The notes beneath the pieces are model-generated. The model saw only the letters and a program-made list of their open reading frames with translations, was not told where the DNA came from and did no database searches. The translations under genes and the position numbers were made by a program. From Azorhizobium sp965227945 (GTDB lineage Bacteria > Pseudomonadota > Alphaproteobacteria > Rhizobiales > Xanthobacteraceae), in assembly GCA_965227945.1 (NCBI GenBank), contig CBDDGQ010000006.1, positions 1,488,001-1,552,000 on the forward strand: 64,000 nt of DNA, given 5' to 3'. Below are positions 51,221 to 60,087 of this stretch, piece after piece. Position 1 is the first letter of the stretch. Every line of letters starts with the position of its first letter.

Positions 51221-53821
51221 TCACCCCATCGCCTCCCGAACCAATTCCTCCTCCGCTTCCGCCAGCAGAAACTCCGCCGTCTCCGGCCCGCCGACGCTTT
51301 CGCGCCCGATCTCCAGTAGCACCGGCACCGACAAAGGCGACACCCGCTCCAGCGGCTGATGCACGATGTGCCCCTTGATGCGGGCCAGCATGTCGGAGAG
51401 GCGGCGCACGTCCAGAAGGCCGGTGGCGGCGTCGGCGCGGGCGGCGCGCAGCAGCATGTGGTCGGGCTCGTGGCGGCGCAGAACGTCGTAGATCAGGTCG
51501 GTGGAAATGGTCACCTGCCGCCCGGTCTTCTCCTTGCCGGGAAAGCGCCGCTCGATCAGCCCGGCGATCACCGCGCAGGTGCGGAAGGTGCGCTTCATCA
51601 AGGCGCTCTCGTCCAGCCAGGCTTCCAGATCATCGCCCAGCATGTCGGCATCGAACAGCCCGGCCAGCGACAGGCGCCCGTCGGCGATGGCGGCGCCCAT
51701 GTCGCCGGCGGCATAGATGGCGATGGCATAGTCATTGGCGACAAAGCCCATGGGTTTCAGGCGCGCGCGCTCCAGCCGGCGGGTCAGCAGCATGCCCAGC
51801 GTCTGGTGGGCGAGGCGCCCCTCGAAGGCATAGAGCACCATGTAGAAGCGCCCGGAGCGGGCGAAGGTCTCCACCAAGAGATCGTTGCGGCCGGGCAGGC
51901 GGGAGCGCTGCTTCTGCAGATTCAGCCAGTCGCGCACCTGCGGCGGCAGAGCGGCCCAGCGCTTGGGGGCGGCCAAAAGCGCCCGCACCCCGGCGGCCAG
52001 AAAGGTGCTGAGCGGAAACTTGCCGCCCGCATAAGAGGGCACGCGCGGCTCGGTGGCCGATGAGCGGGAGACATAGACCTGGTCTTCCACCAAAGCGTCA
52101 TAGCGCAGGATCTCGCCGGCGAAGACGAAGGTGTCGCCCGGCACCAGGGTCTCGATGAAATATTCCTCCACCTCCCCCAGCATCCGGCCGCCGAAGCGCG
52201 GCTTGCCGGCCGGGCCGGTCTTGGCGGCGCCGGTCTTGGCCGCCCCTTTGGCGGAGACGAGGCGCACCTTGAGCATGGTGCTTTCCACGATGGTGCCCAC
52301 GTTCAGCCGGTAGGTCTGGGCGATGGCCGGGTTGGAGACGCGCCACAGCCCCTCCTTGGTGGGGCGGATCTTGGCGAAGCGCTCATAGGCGCGCAGGGCG
52401 TAGCCGCCGGTGGCGACGAAATCCAGCGTGGCATCGAAATCGGCGCGGGTGAGGTCGCGATAGGGGGCGGCGCTGCGCACCTCGGCATAGAGGGCGTCGG
52501 CGGAAAAAGGCGCGGCGCAGGCGCTGCCGAGGATGTGCTGGGCCAGCACGTCGAGGGCCCCGGTGCGCTCGGGCGGGGTGTCCTGGGCGCCGACGGCCAC
52601 CGCCTCCAGCGCCGCGCGGCATTCCAGCACCTCGAACCGATTGGCCGGCACCAGCACCGCATGGGAGCTTTCGTCCAGCCGGTGGTTGGCGCGGCCGATG
52701 CGCTGCATCAGGCGCGAGGAGCCCTTGGGGGCGCCCACATTGATCACCTGGTCCACATCGCCCCAGTCGATGCCCAGATCCAGCGAGGAGGTGCAGACCA
52801 CGCCCTTGAGCTTGCCCGCCGCCATGGCCGCCTCCACCCGGCGGCGCTGCTCCACATCCAGCGAGCCGTGATGGAGCGCGATGGGCAGGTTCAGTTCGTT
52901 GACCCGCCACAGCTCCTGAAACAGCATCTCCGCCTGCCAGCGGGTGTTGACGAAGACGAGGCTGGTGCGGTGGGCGGCGATGAGGGCGTAGATCTCGCCC
53001 AAGGCATGCAGCGCGGTGTGGCTGGCCCAGGGCATGCGGGCCTCGGACTCCAGGATGGAGAGATCCGGCGGCGCGCCGCCCTCCGCCACCACCAGGCCGG
53101 CGCGGGGGGCCTTCGCCGCGTCCGGGGCACCTTCCGGATTTTGCGCCACCAGATAGCGGCGCAGATCGTCCGGCTCGGCCACCGTGGCGGAGAGGCCCAC
53201 GGTCTGCAGGCCGGGGGCGAGCGTGCGCAGGCGGGCCAGCGCCAAAGCCAGCAGATCGCCGCGCTTGGAGGTGACCAAAGAATGCAGTTCGTCCAGCACC
53301 ACCCGTTTGAGGCCGGAGAACAGCTGCGGCGCCTCCTTGGAGGCCAGCAGCAAGGCGATCTGCTCCGGCGTGGTGAGCAGGATGTCCGGCGGGTCCCGGC
53401 GCTGGCGGGCGCGGCGGGATGAGGGGGTGTCGCCGGTGCGGGTCTCCACCCGGATGGGCAGGCCCATCTCGGAGATGGGCGCCTCCAGATTGCGGGCGAT
53501 GTCCACCGCCAGCGCCTTCAGCGGCGAGATGTAGAGGGTGTGCAAGGGCGAGGTGCGCGGCGGCGGTTCGCGGCCGGCGGGGGGCGTGCGTTTGGGCTTG
53601 GCGGGGGCGGCGCGGGCTTCGGTCAGCTCCACCAGAGTGGGCAGGAAGCCGGCCAGGGTCTTGCCGGCGCCGGTGGGGGCGATGAGCAAAGTGGACTTGC
53701 CGGCGCGGGCGGCGGCCAGCAGGTCGAGCTGATGGGCGCGCGGCGCCCAGCCGCGGGCGGCGAACCAGCGGGCGAAGGCGTCGGGAAGGGGGAGCGGGCG
53801 CGGCGGCCGGGGGGTGGGCAC
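51221..53821 (-). CDS. Lhr-type DEXH helicase, ligase-associated DNA damage response
   Basis: 866 residues, superfamily 2 helicase. RecA-like domains show LLIAPTGAGKTLAGFLPTL (motif I), LKALAVDIARNL (Ia), LLTTPEQIALLL, VVLDELHSLVTSKRG (DELH), GLSATVAEPDDL (III), and further SLVFVNTRWQAEMLFQEL, GVVCTSSLDLGIDWGDVDQVINVG, RLMQRIGRANHRL. A ~400-residue Lhr winged-helix/core C-terminal half follows. The size fits the short Lhr form (about 820-870) encoded with PdeM and ATP-dependent ligase, not the ~1500-residue E. coli protein. Unwinds DNA/RNA hybrids in repair. PdeM lies 7.6 kb downstream on the same strand, an unusual separation. Confidence 0.93.
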   Translation of the reverse strand: MPTPRPPRPLPLPDAFARWFAARGWAPRAHQLDLLAAARAGKSTLLIAPTGAGKTLAGFLPTLVELTEARAAPAKPKRTPPAGREPPPRTSPLHTLYISPLKALAVDIARNLEAPISEMGLPIRVETRTGDTPSSRRARQRRDPPDILLTTPEQIALLLASKEAPQLFSGLKRVVLDELHSLVTSKRGDLLALALARLRTLAPGLQTVGLSATVAEPDDLRRYLVAQNPEGAPDAAKAPRAGLVVAEGGAPPDLSILESEARMPWASHTALHALGEIYALIAAHRTSLVFVNTRWQAEMLFQELWRVNELNLPIALHHGSLDVEQRRRVEAAMAAGKLKGVVCTSSLDLGIDWGDVDQVINVGAPKGSSRLMQRIGRANHRLDESSHAVLVPANRFEVLECRAALEAVAVGAQDTPPERTGALDVLAQHILGSACAAPFSADALYAEVRSAAPYRDLTRADFDATLDFVATGGYALRAYERFAKIRPTKEGLWRVSNPAIAQTYRLNVGTIVESTMLKVRLVSAKGAAKTGAAKTGPAGKPRFGGRMLGEVEEYFIETLVPGDTFVFAGEILRYDALVEDQVYVSRSSATEPRVPSYAGGKFPLSTFLAAGVRALLAAPKRWAALPPQVRDWLNLQKQRSRLPGRNDLLVETFARSGRFYMVLYAFEGRLAHQTLGMLLTRRLERARLKPMGFVANDYAIAIYAAGDMGAAIADGRLSLAGLFDADMLGDDLEAWLDESALMKRTFRTCAVIAGLIERRFPGKEKTGRQVTISTDLIYDVLRRHEPDHMLLRAARADAATGLLDVRRLSDMLARIKGHIVHQPLERVSPLSVPVLLEIGRESVGGPETAEFLLAEAEEELVREAMG

Positions 53822-54011
53822 CGCCTTAAGATAGGGCGCCCGATCCGCCGGCGCGAGGCGTCGGCGGGCGGGGGCGTTTCGGCCGGGGGACGGCCCCTGC
53901 CAGGGCCGCCGGACTGGCGGCCGTCAGATCTGTCGCATGACAGGGTGTTCCAAGCGCGGCCTTTCGCGGCGGTGCGGGGTCGGACCTGGCATGGACGGCC
54001 CCGTTTCCGCT

Positions 54012-54617
54012 TCAGCGCACCGCGTTGACGGCGAGGCCTTCCACATAGGTGATCTGGCAGAGGTCACCCAGTTGCACCTGGGAGAGATTGGCCAGCACCT
54101 GCGGATTGAGCGCCTTCACCGTGCGCACCAGCCCGTCCGGACCCTCGAAGGAGATGGTGCCGTTGACCGGGTCGATGTTCACCAGGATGGTGGTGAGGGT
54201 CACCTGCCGGACGCCGAAATCCTCCGGCCAGCCGGGCAGTCCGCCCTCCACGGCGACCTCCGCCATGACTTCGCCGGGCTTGCCCTGGTGGGCCTTTCCG
54301 AGCGCCGTGGCCTCGCCGGGCACCACCCGGATCAACAGGTGTTCGCTGTTGCGCAGCAAGGAGATATCGCCCGCCAGGGGGGGCACCAGCACCGACCAGC
54401 GCTTGCCGGCGGCGCCTTCCAGGATCACCCGGCGGGTGGCGGGATCCGCGCTCACCACCTGGGCGCGGTAGGACAGCACGGTGACCGTCCCGACATTGGG
54501 CACCACCACGGTGGTGACGGCGCTGGGCGCCGGCTGCGCCGCCGCCGGCAAAGCGACCCCGGCCAGCAGTGCGCCGCCGAGCATCAGGGCAGCGATGCGC
54601 GTGTGAAGCTTGGACAT
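54012..54617 (-). CDS. Exported protein of unknown function
   Basis: 201 residues: signal peptide (MSKLHTRIAALMLGGALLAGVALPAAAQ) then a beta-rich domain (TTVVVPNVGTVTVLSYRAQVVSADPATRRVILEGAAGKRWSVLVPPLAGDI, ending VQLGDLCQITYVEGLAVNAVR). The alternation suggests an OB-like or beta-barrel fold of periplasmic type. No family recognised. The ATG is set at the signal peptide. Confidence 0.78.
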   Translation of the reverse strand: MSKLHTRIAALMLGGALLAGVALPAAAQPAPSAVTTVVVPNVGTVTVLSYRAQVVSADPATRRVILEGAAGKRWSVLVPPLAGDISLLRNSEHLLIRVVPGEATALGKAHQGKPGEVMAEVAVEGGLPGWPEDFGVRQVTLTTILVNIDPVNGTISFEGPDGLVRTVKALNPQVLANLSQVQLGDLCQITYVEGLAVNAVR

Positions 54618-55066
54618 GATGTTCCCCTCGCCAAATTCCGCCGTCGGCCCGTCCCGCCGGCCGCAGGCCGGTCGCGGCGGCGAGCCCCCGCCCCGCCTGC
54701 GGCGGCCGGCGGGTCTCGGTCGGGACCGTCCGTCTAACCCTTTGGCCAGGCGAACTTTCGTGATCGATCGATGCCGCCCCAGCCGCTGCGGGATGGCCCT
54801 GCCTCTAACATGATGCCGCCGCCCGCGGCAACCGCCGCCGCTGCGGCATCCGGACGGGAAAGCATTGTCACACGGCCTTCCGAAAACTATGGTGAAGGTG
54901 TCGTTCACGAAGGATCCGGCGCGGGGTGTCGGGGCTGCGTCTCGGCGGTTCGCGGCCTTCCACGAGGGCGTGGGCGATACCAACGACAGGCCCGATCATC
55001 CGGGTTCGCGGTGGGGGCAAGCGGTCTGGCCGCGCGAATCCCGCACCGGCAGGGAGGGGCTGTGCG
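54618..55066. other. Divergent intergenic region with a GC-rich inverted repeat
   Basis: 449 bp between the exported-protein gene and the olsB-like gene. It contains an imperfect inverted repeat at 54653-54668 (CCCGCCGGCCGCAGGC) and 54695-54713 (GCCTGCGGCGGCCGGCGGG, one 3-bp insertion). It has no T-run, so it may be an mRNA-leader structure of the minus-strand gene. Promoters for both genes should lie here; none could be assigned. Confidence 0.5.
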
Positions 55067-56173
55067 ATGAAGCGGGACATGCGGGACGAGGTGCCCTTCA
55101 GCCTGCCGGCCTTATTCGGCAAAGGCATCGATGCCGCCAAGGATGCGGCCAAGGAAGGCTTCGCCAAGTTTCCCGGTCCGCTGTTTCCCACCCCGTTCTT
55201 TCCAACCCCCTTCTTTCCCGGCCCCGCCGAGCGCGATGTCCGCGCCGAGGCCAAGCCCATCTTCCTGCCCGGCACCTTCCCGGCGGCGTCGCAAAAGCTG
55301 ATGACTGACATCCGCGCCTATAGCGGCATCCGCCATCGCGAAGCGGTGCCGTTCGGCGAACCGGTGGTGCTGGGGCGGCTCGGGCCGCTGGAAGTGCGCC
55401 TCGCCCGCACCGCGCGCGACGTGCGCCGCGCCCAGCGCTTGCGCTACAAAGTTTTCTACGAGGAAATGTCGGCCCTGCCGGATGCCGCCTCACGGCTGGC
55501 GCGGCGGGATTTCGATGCCTTCGATGCGGTGTGCGAGCATATCCTGGTGCTCGACCACGACGCCGGCAAGATGGTGCTGGGGCGCAAGAAGCCGAAGGTG
55601 GTGGGCACCTATCGCCTGCTGCGCCAGGAGGTGGCCAACCGCCACGGCGGCTTCTACACCGCCAATGAATTCGATGTGGGCCACATCATCGACGGCCACC
55701 CCACCCTGAAGTTCCTGGAATTGGGCCGCTCGTGCGTGCTCAAGCCCTACCGCAACAAGCGGACGGTGGAACTGCTGTGGCATGGGGTCTGGACCTATGT
55801 GCTGCGCAACAAGATCGACGCCATGCTGGGCTGCGCCTCGCTGGAGGGGACCAATCCGGACGAGCTGGCGCTGCCGCTGTCCTTCCTGCACCACAATGCC
55901 CAGGCCCCGGCGGAATGGCGGGCGCGGGCACTGCCGCATCGCTATGTAGACATGAACCGCATGCGGGCGGAGGACATCAACCCCAAGGCGGCGCTGCACT
56001 CCCTGCCGCCGCTGGTGAAGGGCTATCTGCGCCTGGGCGGTTTCGTGGGCGACGGGGCGGTGGTGGACCATCAGTTCGGCACCACCGATGTGCTCGTGGT
56101 GCTGCCGGTCTCGGTCATCAGCCCGCGCTATGTGGAGCATTTCGGTCCCACCGCGAACCGCCACGCGGTCTGA
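55067..56173 (+). CDS. olsB: OlsB-like ornithine acyl-ACP N-acyltransferase with an unusual N-terminus
   Basis: 368 residues. Residues ~100-368 match the OlsB/hemolysin-like GNAT family: VRLARTARDVRRAQRLRYKVFYEEM, VVGTYRLLRQEVANRHGGFYTANEFDV, FLELGRSCVLKPYRNKRTVELLWHGVW, GCASLEGTNPDE, PLVKGYLRLGGFVGDGAVVDHQFGTTDV. OlsB acylates ornithine with 3-hydroxyacyl-ACP, the first step to ornithine lipids. The first ~80 residues are extra, with the tandem motif FPTPFFPTPFF at residues 40-50. AGGGAGGGG precedes the ATG. The acceptor specificity (ornithine) is assumed from family. No olsA is seen adjacent. Confidence 0.82.
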   Translation: MKRDMRDEVPFSLPALFGKGIDAAKDAAKEGFAKFPGPLFPTPFFPTPFFPGPAERDVRAEAKPIFLPGTFPAASQKLMTDIRAYSGIRHREAVPFGEPVVLGRLGPLEVRLARTARDVRRAQRLRYKVFYEEMSALPDAASRLARRDFDAFDAVCEHILVLDHDAGKMVLGRKKPKVVGTYRLLRQEVANRHGGFYTANEFDVGHIIDGHPTLKFLELGRSCVLKPYRNKRTVELLWHGVWTYVLRNKIDAMLGCASLEGTNPDELALPLSFLHHNAQAPAEWRARALPHRYVDMNRMRAEDINPKAALHSLPPLVKGYLRLGGFVGDGAVVDHQFGTTDVLVVLPVSVISPRYVEHFGPTANRHAV

Positions 56174-56243
56174 TCGCCCCCTCGCCCGGTCGCACGGCTT
56201 CTGGCATAGAAGGCCGTGCCGTGGCCGGTGAGGCGGGAGAGAC

Positions 56244-56666
56244 ATGATCGAGATCACGCCCCGCATCGCCATCTCCGAAGACGAGATCAGCATGACGTTC
56301 GTCCGGGCCTCGGGGCCCGGCGGGCAGAATGTCAACAAGGTCTCGACCGCGGTGCAACTGCGCTTCGACCTCATGGGCTCGCCGTCGCTGCCGGAAGGTG
56401 TGAAGCGTCGGGCGGCGGTTCTGGCCGGCAGCCGGCTGACCAAGGACGGCGTGGTGGTCCTCCAGGCGCAGCAGTTCCGCACCCAGGAGCGCAACCGCCA
56501 GGATGCCATCGACCGGCTGGTGGAGATCCTGCGCGCGGCCACGGTAGTCGCCCCGCCGCGGCGCAAGACCCGCCCCACCTTGGCCTCCAAGGAGCGCCGC
56601 CTGACCGCCAAGGGCCATCGCGGCACCGTCAAGAGCCTGCGCCAGGGCAAGCCCGACACGGACTGA
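56244..56666 (+). CDS. arfB: ArfB, alternative ribosome-rescue peptidyl-tRNA hydrolase
   Basis: 140 residues. Catalytic RF1-type loop in RASGPGGQNVNKVSTAVQLRFD (GGQ), followed by a basic, disordered C-terminal tail (RRKTRPTLASKERRLTAKGHRGTVKSLRQGK) that enters the mRNA channel of stalled ribosomes. Length matches ArfB/YaeJ. A 15-bp segment around its stop codon is tandemly duplicated (56653-56682). Confidence 0.95.
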   Translation: MIEITPRIAISEDEISMTFVRASGPGGQNVNKVSTAVQLRFDLMGSPSLPEGVKRRAAVLAGSRLTKDGVVVLQAQQFRTQERNRQDAIDRLVEILRAATVVAPPRRKTRPTLASKERRLTAKGHRGTVKSLRQGKPDTD

Positions 56667-56682
56667 TCCGACACGGACTGAG
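56653..56682 (+). repeat. 15-bp tandem duplication at the arfB stop
   Basis: CCGACACGGACTGAT followed by CCGACACGGACTGAG. The first copy contains the arfB stop TGA and the second repeats it just downstream, giving a back-up stop in the same frame. Confidence 0.85.
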
Positions 56683-56683
56683 C

Positions 56684-56704
56684 CGCGCCGGTCCCGCCGG
56701 CGCG
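56684..56704. terminator. Hairpin between convergent arfB and the cytochrome gene
   Basis: CGCGCCGG-TCCCG-CCGGCGCG, an 8-bp perfect stem. No T-run; placement between convergent stops suggests a shared terminator. Confidence 0.4.
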
Positions 56705-56709
56705 CGGGC

Positions 56710-57042
56710 TTAGCCCCCCACCTTCATGCTGGCCAGATAGCCGACGATGGCGTTCACATCCGCCGGGTCCACCGGGGCCTTATAGGCATTGATCATCTTG
56801 GCCACGATCGCCGCCCAGGTCGCTTCGGAGAGCTTGGGCTGGTTCAGCACCATGCCGGCGGAATGGCAGGCGAGGCAGTTGTTATTGACGGCGTCCGCGC
56901 CGGTGCCGTCCGGAAACATGCGGTCGCCGGTGGGCAGATCGACGCTCACCGAGGTCAATGTGAAGGGCGCGGCGGAGACCGGCGCAGGGGCGACAACGGC
57001 ACCCATCAGCGCGGCGGCGAGCAAGGAACGGAGCATGGCCAC
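56710..57042 (-). CDS. sorB: Periplasmic c-type cytochrome, SorB-like sulfite dehydrogenase subunit
   Basis: 110 residues: signal peptide (MAMLRSLLAAALMGAVVAPAPVSAAP) and one heme-c site CLACH with distal Met in SAGMVLNQPKLSEATW or in the C-terminal IVGYLASMKVGG. It starts 6 bp after the stop of the molybdoenzyme gene, the sorAB order. It would accept electrons from SorA and pass them to the respiratory chain. Confidence 0.88.
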   Translation of the reverse strand: MAMLRSLLAAALMGAVVAPAPVSAAPFTLTSVSVDLPTGDRMFPDGTGADAVNNNCLACHSAGMVLNQPKLSEATWAAIVAKMINAYKAPVDPADVNAIVGYLASMKVGG

Positions 57043-57048
57043 TTCTCC

Positions 57049-58290
57049 CTAAACCGCGACGATGTCGGTGTGTTCAATGACGTTGCGCATGAAGCCGCTG
57101 GCATTCCAGGTGGGCGTTGCCGGCTGCACAGCGCCTTTGGCGTTGGTGCAGCGGACCATCAGCGTGACGGGCCCGGTCGTGCGTGGGGTGAACGGCGCCG
57201 CCCATTGGCGGAAGCTGTAGGTGCCTTCGTCCTTCCCGAGCTGGGCGGGGACCCAGGAGGCACCGCCATCCACTGACACGTCCACCGTCGCCACGGCGCT
57301 GTCGCCGCCAAAGGCGATGCCGCGCAGGGGCGCGGGCTTGCCCACAGGCACGGTGGCGCCGGCGGCGATGTTGGTGATGAAGGAGCGCGGGTTCATCCGG
57401 CTGATGGGCACCATGGCGACGCCGGTCTGGCCGGGGGTGATGTTGGCGTTGGGGGTATCCGGGACCAGATAGGCGCTCTTGGTCCAGTAATTGGTGTCGG
57501 GCTGGTCCAGCACCTCGATGTCGCTCAGCATCTTCACCCAATAGGTGGAGTACCAGCCGGGCACCACGAGGCGCAGCGGGAAGCCGTTCAGCAGCGGCAA
57601 TTGCTCATTGTTCATGGCATAGGCGATCATCACCTCGCCATCGCGGGCATGGTCGATGCTGAGCGACTTCATGAATTGCGGCGCATCCGGCATCAGGGCT
57701 TCGTCCAGGCCCTTCAGGCGCACCTGCACGGCGCCCGCCTTGACCCCGGCGCGGTCCAGAACGTCCTTCAGCCGCACCCCGCTCCACAGCGCGTTGCCCA
57801 TGGCGCCGTTGGCCCATTGGGCACCGGGCACCCGCGGCGTGACGAGCCCGCGCGAATTTCCGGAACACTGGTTGACGGCCGCCAGATCCACCCGGGGCAG
57901 CCCCTGGAGCAGGTCCTGGAGGGTGAGCGAGAGCGACTGGTTCACATGGCCGCGCACCGTGAGCCGAAACGTCTCCACCTTCACCTCGGTGGGAATCATC
58001 GCCCAGTGCCAGCGCACATAGAATTGGTCGTTCGGGGTGAACACGCCCGTGTCGAAGACGGACCAGGGTGTCTCGAGCAGCGGCGGACGGGTCCGCTGCA
58101 GGATCATCGGGCCTTTTTGCGGGAAGGTAGTGGTGATCTCCCGCGATCCAGGCCCACCGGGCAGCGGCAGGTCAACCTGCACCTGGGCCAAGGCGCGATG
58201 CGACACCAGCCCCAGCCCGCCCGCCCCAGCGGCAAGCAGGAGGGCGCGACGGCTCAGGGTCGCGCCGTCTCGATCAGCTTGGTTTGCCAT
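57049..58290 (-). CDS. sorA: SorA-like sulfite:cytochrome c oxidoreductase (molybdopterin)
   Basis: 413 residues. A Tat signal (SRRALLLAAGAGGLGLVSHRALAQ, twin Arg) directs export of the folded enzyme. The sulfite-oxidase domain carries the Mo-ligating Cys in VDLAAVNQCSGNSRGLVTPRVPGAQW, then NEQLPLLNGFPLRLVVPGWYSTYWVKML, and a C-terminal dimerisation domain (GVAFGG-type DSAVATVDVSVDGGASWVPAQLG). It oxidises sulfite to sulfate in the periplasm with the downstream cytochrome. The start ATG follows GGAG and leads straight into the Tat signal. Confidence 0.9.
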   Translation of the reverse strand: MANQADRDGATLSRRALLLAAGAGGLGLVSHRALAQVQVDLPLPGGPGSREITTTFPQKGPMILQRTRPPLLETPWSVFDTGVFTPNDQFYVRWHWAMIPTEVKVETFRLTVRGHVNQSLSLTLQDLLQGLPRVDLAAVNQCSGNSRGLVTPRVPGAQWANGAMGNALWSGVRLKDVLDRAGVKAGAVQVRLKGLDEALMPDAPQFMKSLSIDHARDGEVMIAYAMNNEQLPLLNGFPLRLVVPGWYSTYWVKMLSDIEVLDQPDTNYWTKSAYLVPDTPNANITPGQTGVAMVPISRMNPRSFITNIAAGATVPVGKPAPLRGIAFGGDSAVATVDVSVDGGASWVPAQLGKDEGTYSFRQWAAPFTPRTTGPVTLMVRCTNAKGAVQPATPTWNASGFMRNVIEHTDIVAV

Positions 58291-58401
58291 CTCCACTCCC
58301 GCCGAATTGATTGTTCTTGGCTGCGCGTCGCAGCTGTACCGCGCTTTCTGCGACGGTAGTATGAGCCCGGCCGGCCGATCTTCCAACACGTGTTGCAGAG
58401 G

Positions 58402-60081
58402 TCATCCCTGGGTGGCGAGCAGCCGATCCGCAGCGGCCCGCGCCTCGGCGGTCACGGTGGCGCCGGCCAGCATGCGGGCGATCTCCTCGCGCCGGTGCGC
58501 GTCGGTGAGGGGGGCCACGCGGGTGGTCACCGGGGCATCCTTCTTGGCGCCGGCGGGGCTGGCCTTGGAGATGAGCAGATGCTGCCCCGCCCGTGCCGCC
58601 ACTTGCGGCGCGTGGGTGACGGCCAGCACCTGGACCTTGCCGGCCAAGCGCGCCAGCCGCTGGCCGATGGCATCCGCCACAGCGCCGCCGACGCCGCTGT
58701 CGATCTCGTCGAAAATCAGGGTTGGGGCCGAGCCGCGATCCGCCAGCACCACCTTGAGCGCCAGCAGGAAGCGCGCCAGCTCGCCGCCGGAGGCCACCTT
58801 CATCAGCGGGCCGGGACGGGTGCCGGGATTGGTGCGCACCCAGAATTCCACCCGGTCGTATCCCTCCGGGCCGGCCGTGGCGGGGTCGCTGTCGATGCGG
58901 GTGGAGAAGTGCGCCCGCTCCAACTTCAGCGGCGGCAGTTCCGCATCCACCGCCGCATCGAGGGCGGCCGCCGCCTTGGCGCGGCCTGCAGCCAGCTTGG
59001 CGGCGGCGGCGCGATAGGCGCCTTCCGCCTCTGCCACCTGGGTCTCCAGGCCCTTGAGGGTGGCCGCGCTGCGGTCGAGCGCGGCGAGGCTGGCGGAGAA
59101 TTTCGCCGCCACCTTGGGCAGGTCATCCACCGGGCCGCCATATTTGCGGGCGGCGGCACGCAGTGCGAACAGCCGCTCCTCGATCCGCTCCAGCTCTTTG
59201 GGATTGAAAGCGGTGCCCGCGAGGGCCGCTTCCAGATGGCTGCGGGCCGTCTCCAGGGCGTCCAAAGCGAGGTCGATGGCTTCCACCGCCGGCAGCACCA
59301 GATCCTGCGCCTCGCCGGCGCGACGCTCCAGGCGCCGCACCGCGGCGGCGAGCGAAGGCACGGGCGAACTGCCGCCCCCCACCGCGTCGAGGGCCTCGGC
59401 CAGATCGCCGGCGATCTTCTCCGAGCGCATCATGAAGGTGCGGCGCTCCGAGAGGCTGGCCTCCTCCCCGGCTTCCGGACCGAGGGCGGTCAGCTCCTCC
59501 ACCGCATGGCGGATATAGTCGGCTTCCTTGGCGGCGGCCTCAAGCCGGGCGCGCTCGGCATTGGCGTCGTTCAGCACCGTGCGCCAGGTGCGCCACAAGG
59601 CGCTGACCGCCTGCGTCTTGGCGGTGAGGCCGCCGAACGCATCCAGCAGCGCCCGATGGCTGGACGGATCCACCAAAGCCCGATCGTCATGCTGGCCGTG
59701 CAATTCCACCAGCGTGGCGCCGATCGCCCGCAGGGTCTGCACGGAGACGGGTTGGTCGTTGATGGTGGCGCGGGTGCGCCCGTCCGCCATCTGCACGCGC
59801 TTGACGATGAGTTCGCCTTCGTCGGCGATGTCGGCCGCCGCCAGGATGGCGCGGGACGGGTGATCGAGGGCGATGTCGAACACCGCCGTGATCTGGCCCT
59901 TGGTCTCGCCGTGGCGCACCAAGGCGCCATCGCCCCGGCCGCCCAAAGCGAGAGAGAGGGCATCGAGCAGGATGGACTTTCCCGCTCCCGTCTCGCCGGT
60001 CAGCACGGTCAAGCCGTCCGACAAGGCCAGATCAAGCCTCTCGATAAGAACGATGTCCCGGATCGAGAGGGACGAGATCAT
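58402..60081 (-). CDS. recN: RecN, DNA repair SMC-like ATPase
   Basis: 559 residues: Walker A TVLTGETGAGKSILLDALSLALGGR at the start, central coiled-coil region rich in Ala/Glu/Arg, and C-terminal KVASGGELARFLLALKVVL (signature) with LIFDEIDSGVGGAVADAIG (Walker B). Acts in double-strand-break repair. Starts 6 bp after the bamD stop, so the two are cotranscribed. No alphaproteobacterial LexA box was recognised in front. Confidence 0.95.
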   Translation of the reverse strand: MISSLSIRDIVLIERLDLALSDGLTVLTGETGAGKSILLDALSLALGGRGDGALVRHGETKGQITAVFDIALDHPSRAILAAADIADEGELIVKRVQMADGRTRATINDQPVSVQTLRAIGATLVELHGQHDDRALVDPSSHRALLDAFGGLTAKTQAVSALWRTWRTVLNDANAERARLEAAAKEADYIRHAVEELTALGPEAGEEASLSERRTFMMRSEKIAGDLAEALDAVGGGSSPVPSLAAAVRRLERRAGEAQDLVLPAVEAIDLALDALETARSHLEAALAGTAFNPKELERIEERLFALRAAARKYGGPVDDLPKVAAKFSASLAALDRSAATLKGLETQVAEAEGAYRAAAAKLAAGRAKAAAALDAAVDAELPPLKLERAHFSTRIDSDPATAGPEGYDRVEFWVRTNPGTRPGPLMKVASGGELARFLLALKVVLADRGSAPTLIFDEIDSGVGGAVADAIGQRLARLAGKVQVLAVTHAPQVAARAGQHLLISKASPAGAKKDAPVTTRVAPLTDAHRREEIARMLAGATVTAEARAAADRLLATQG

Positions 60082-60087
60082 GGGGTG

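Noticed and set aside
53930..53943. CTGTC-GCAT-GACAG dyad upstream of lhr as a regulator site
   Set aside because: Only 5-bp arms, single occurrence, and no regulator to link it with.
58291..60087. SOS (LexA) box controlling recN
   Set aside because: No GTTC-N7-GTTC or GAAC-N7-GAAC motif was seen near the recN or bamD starts.
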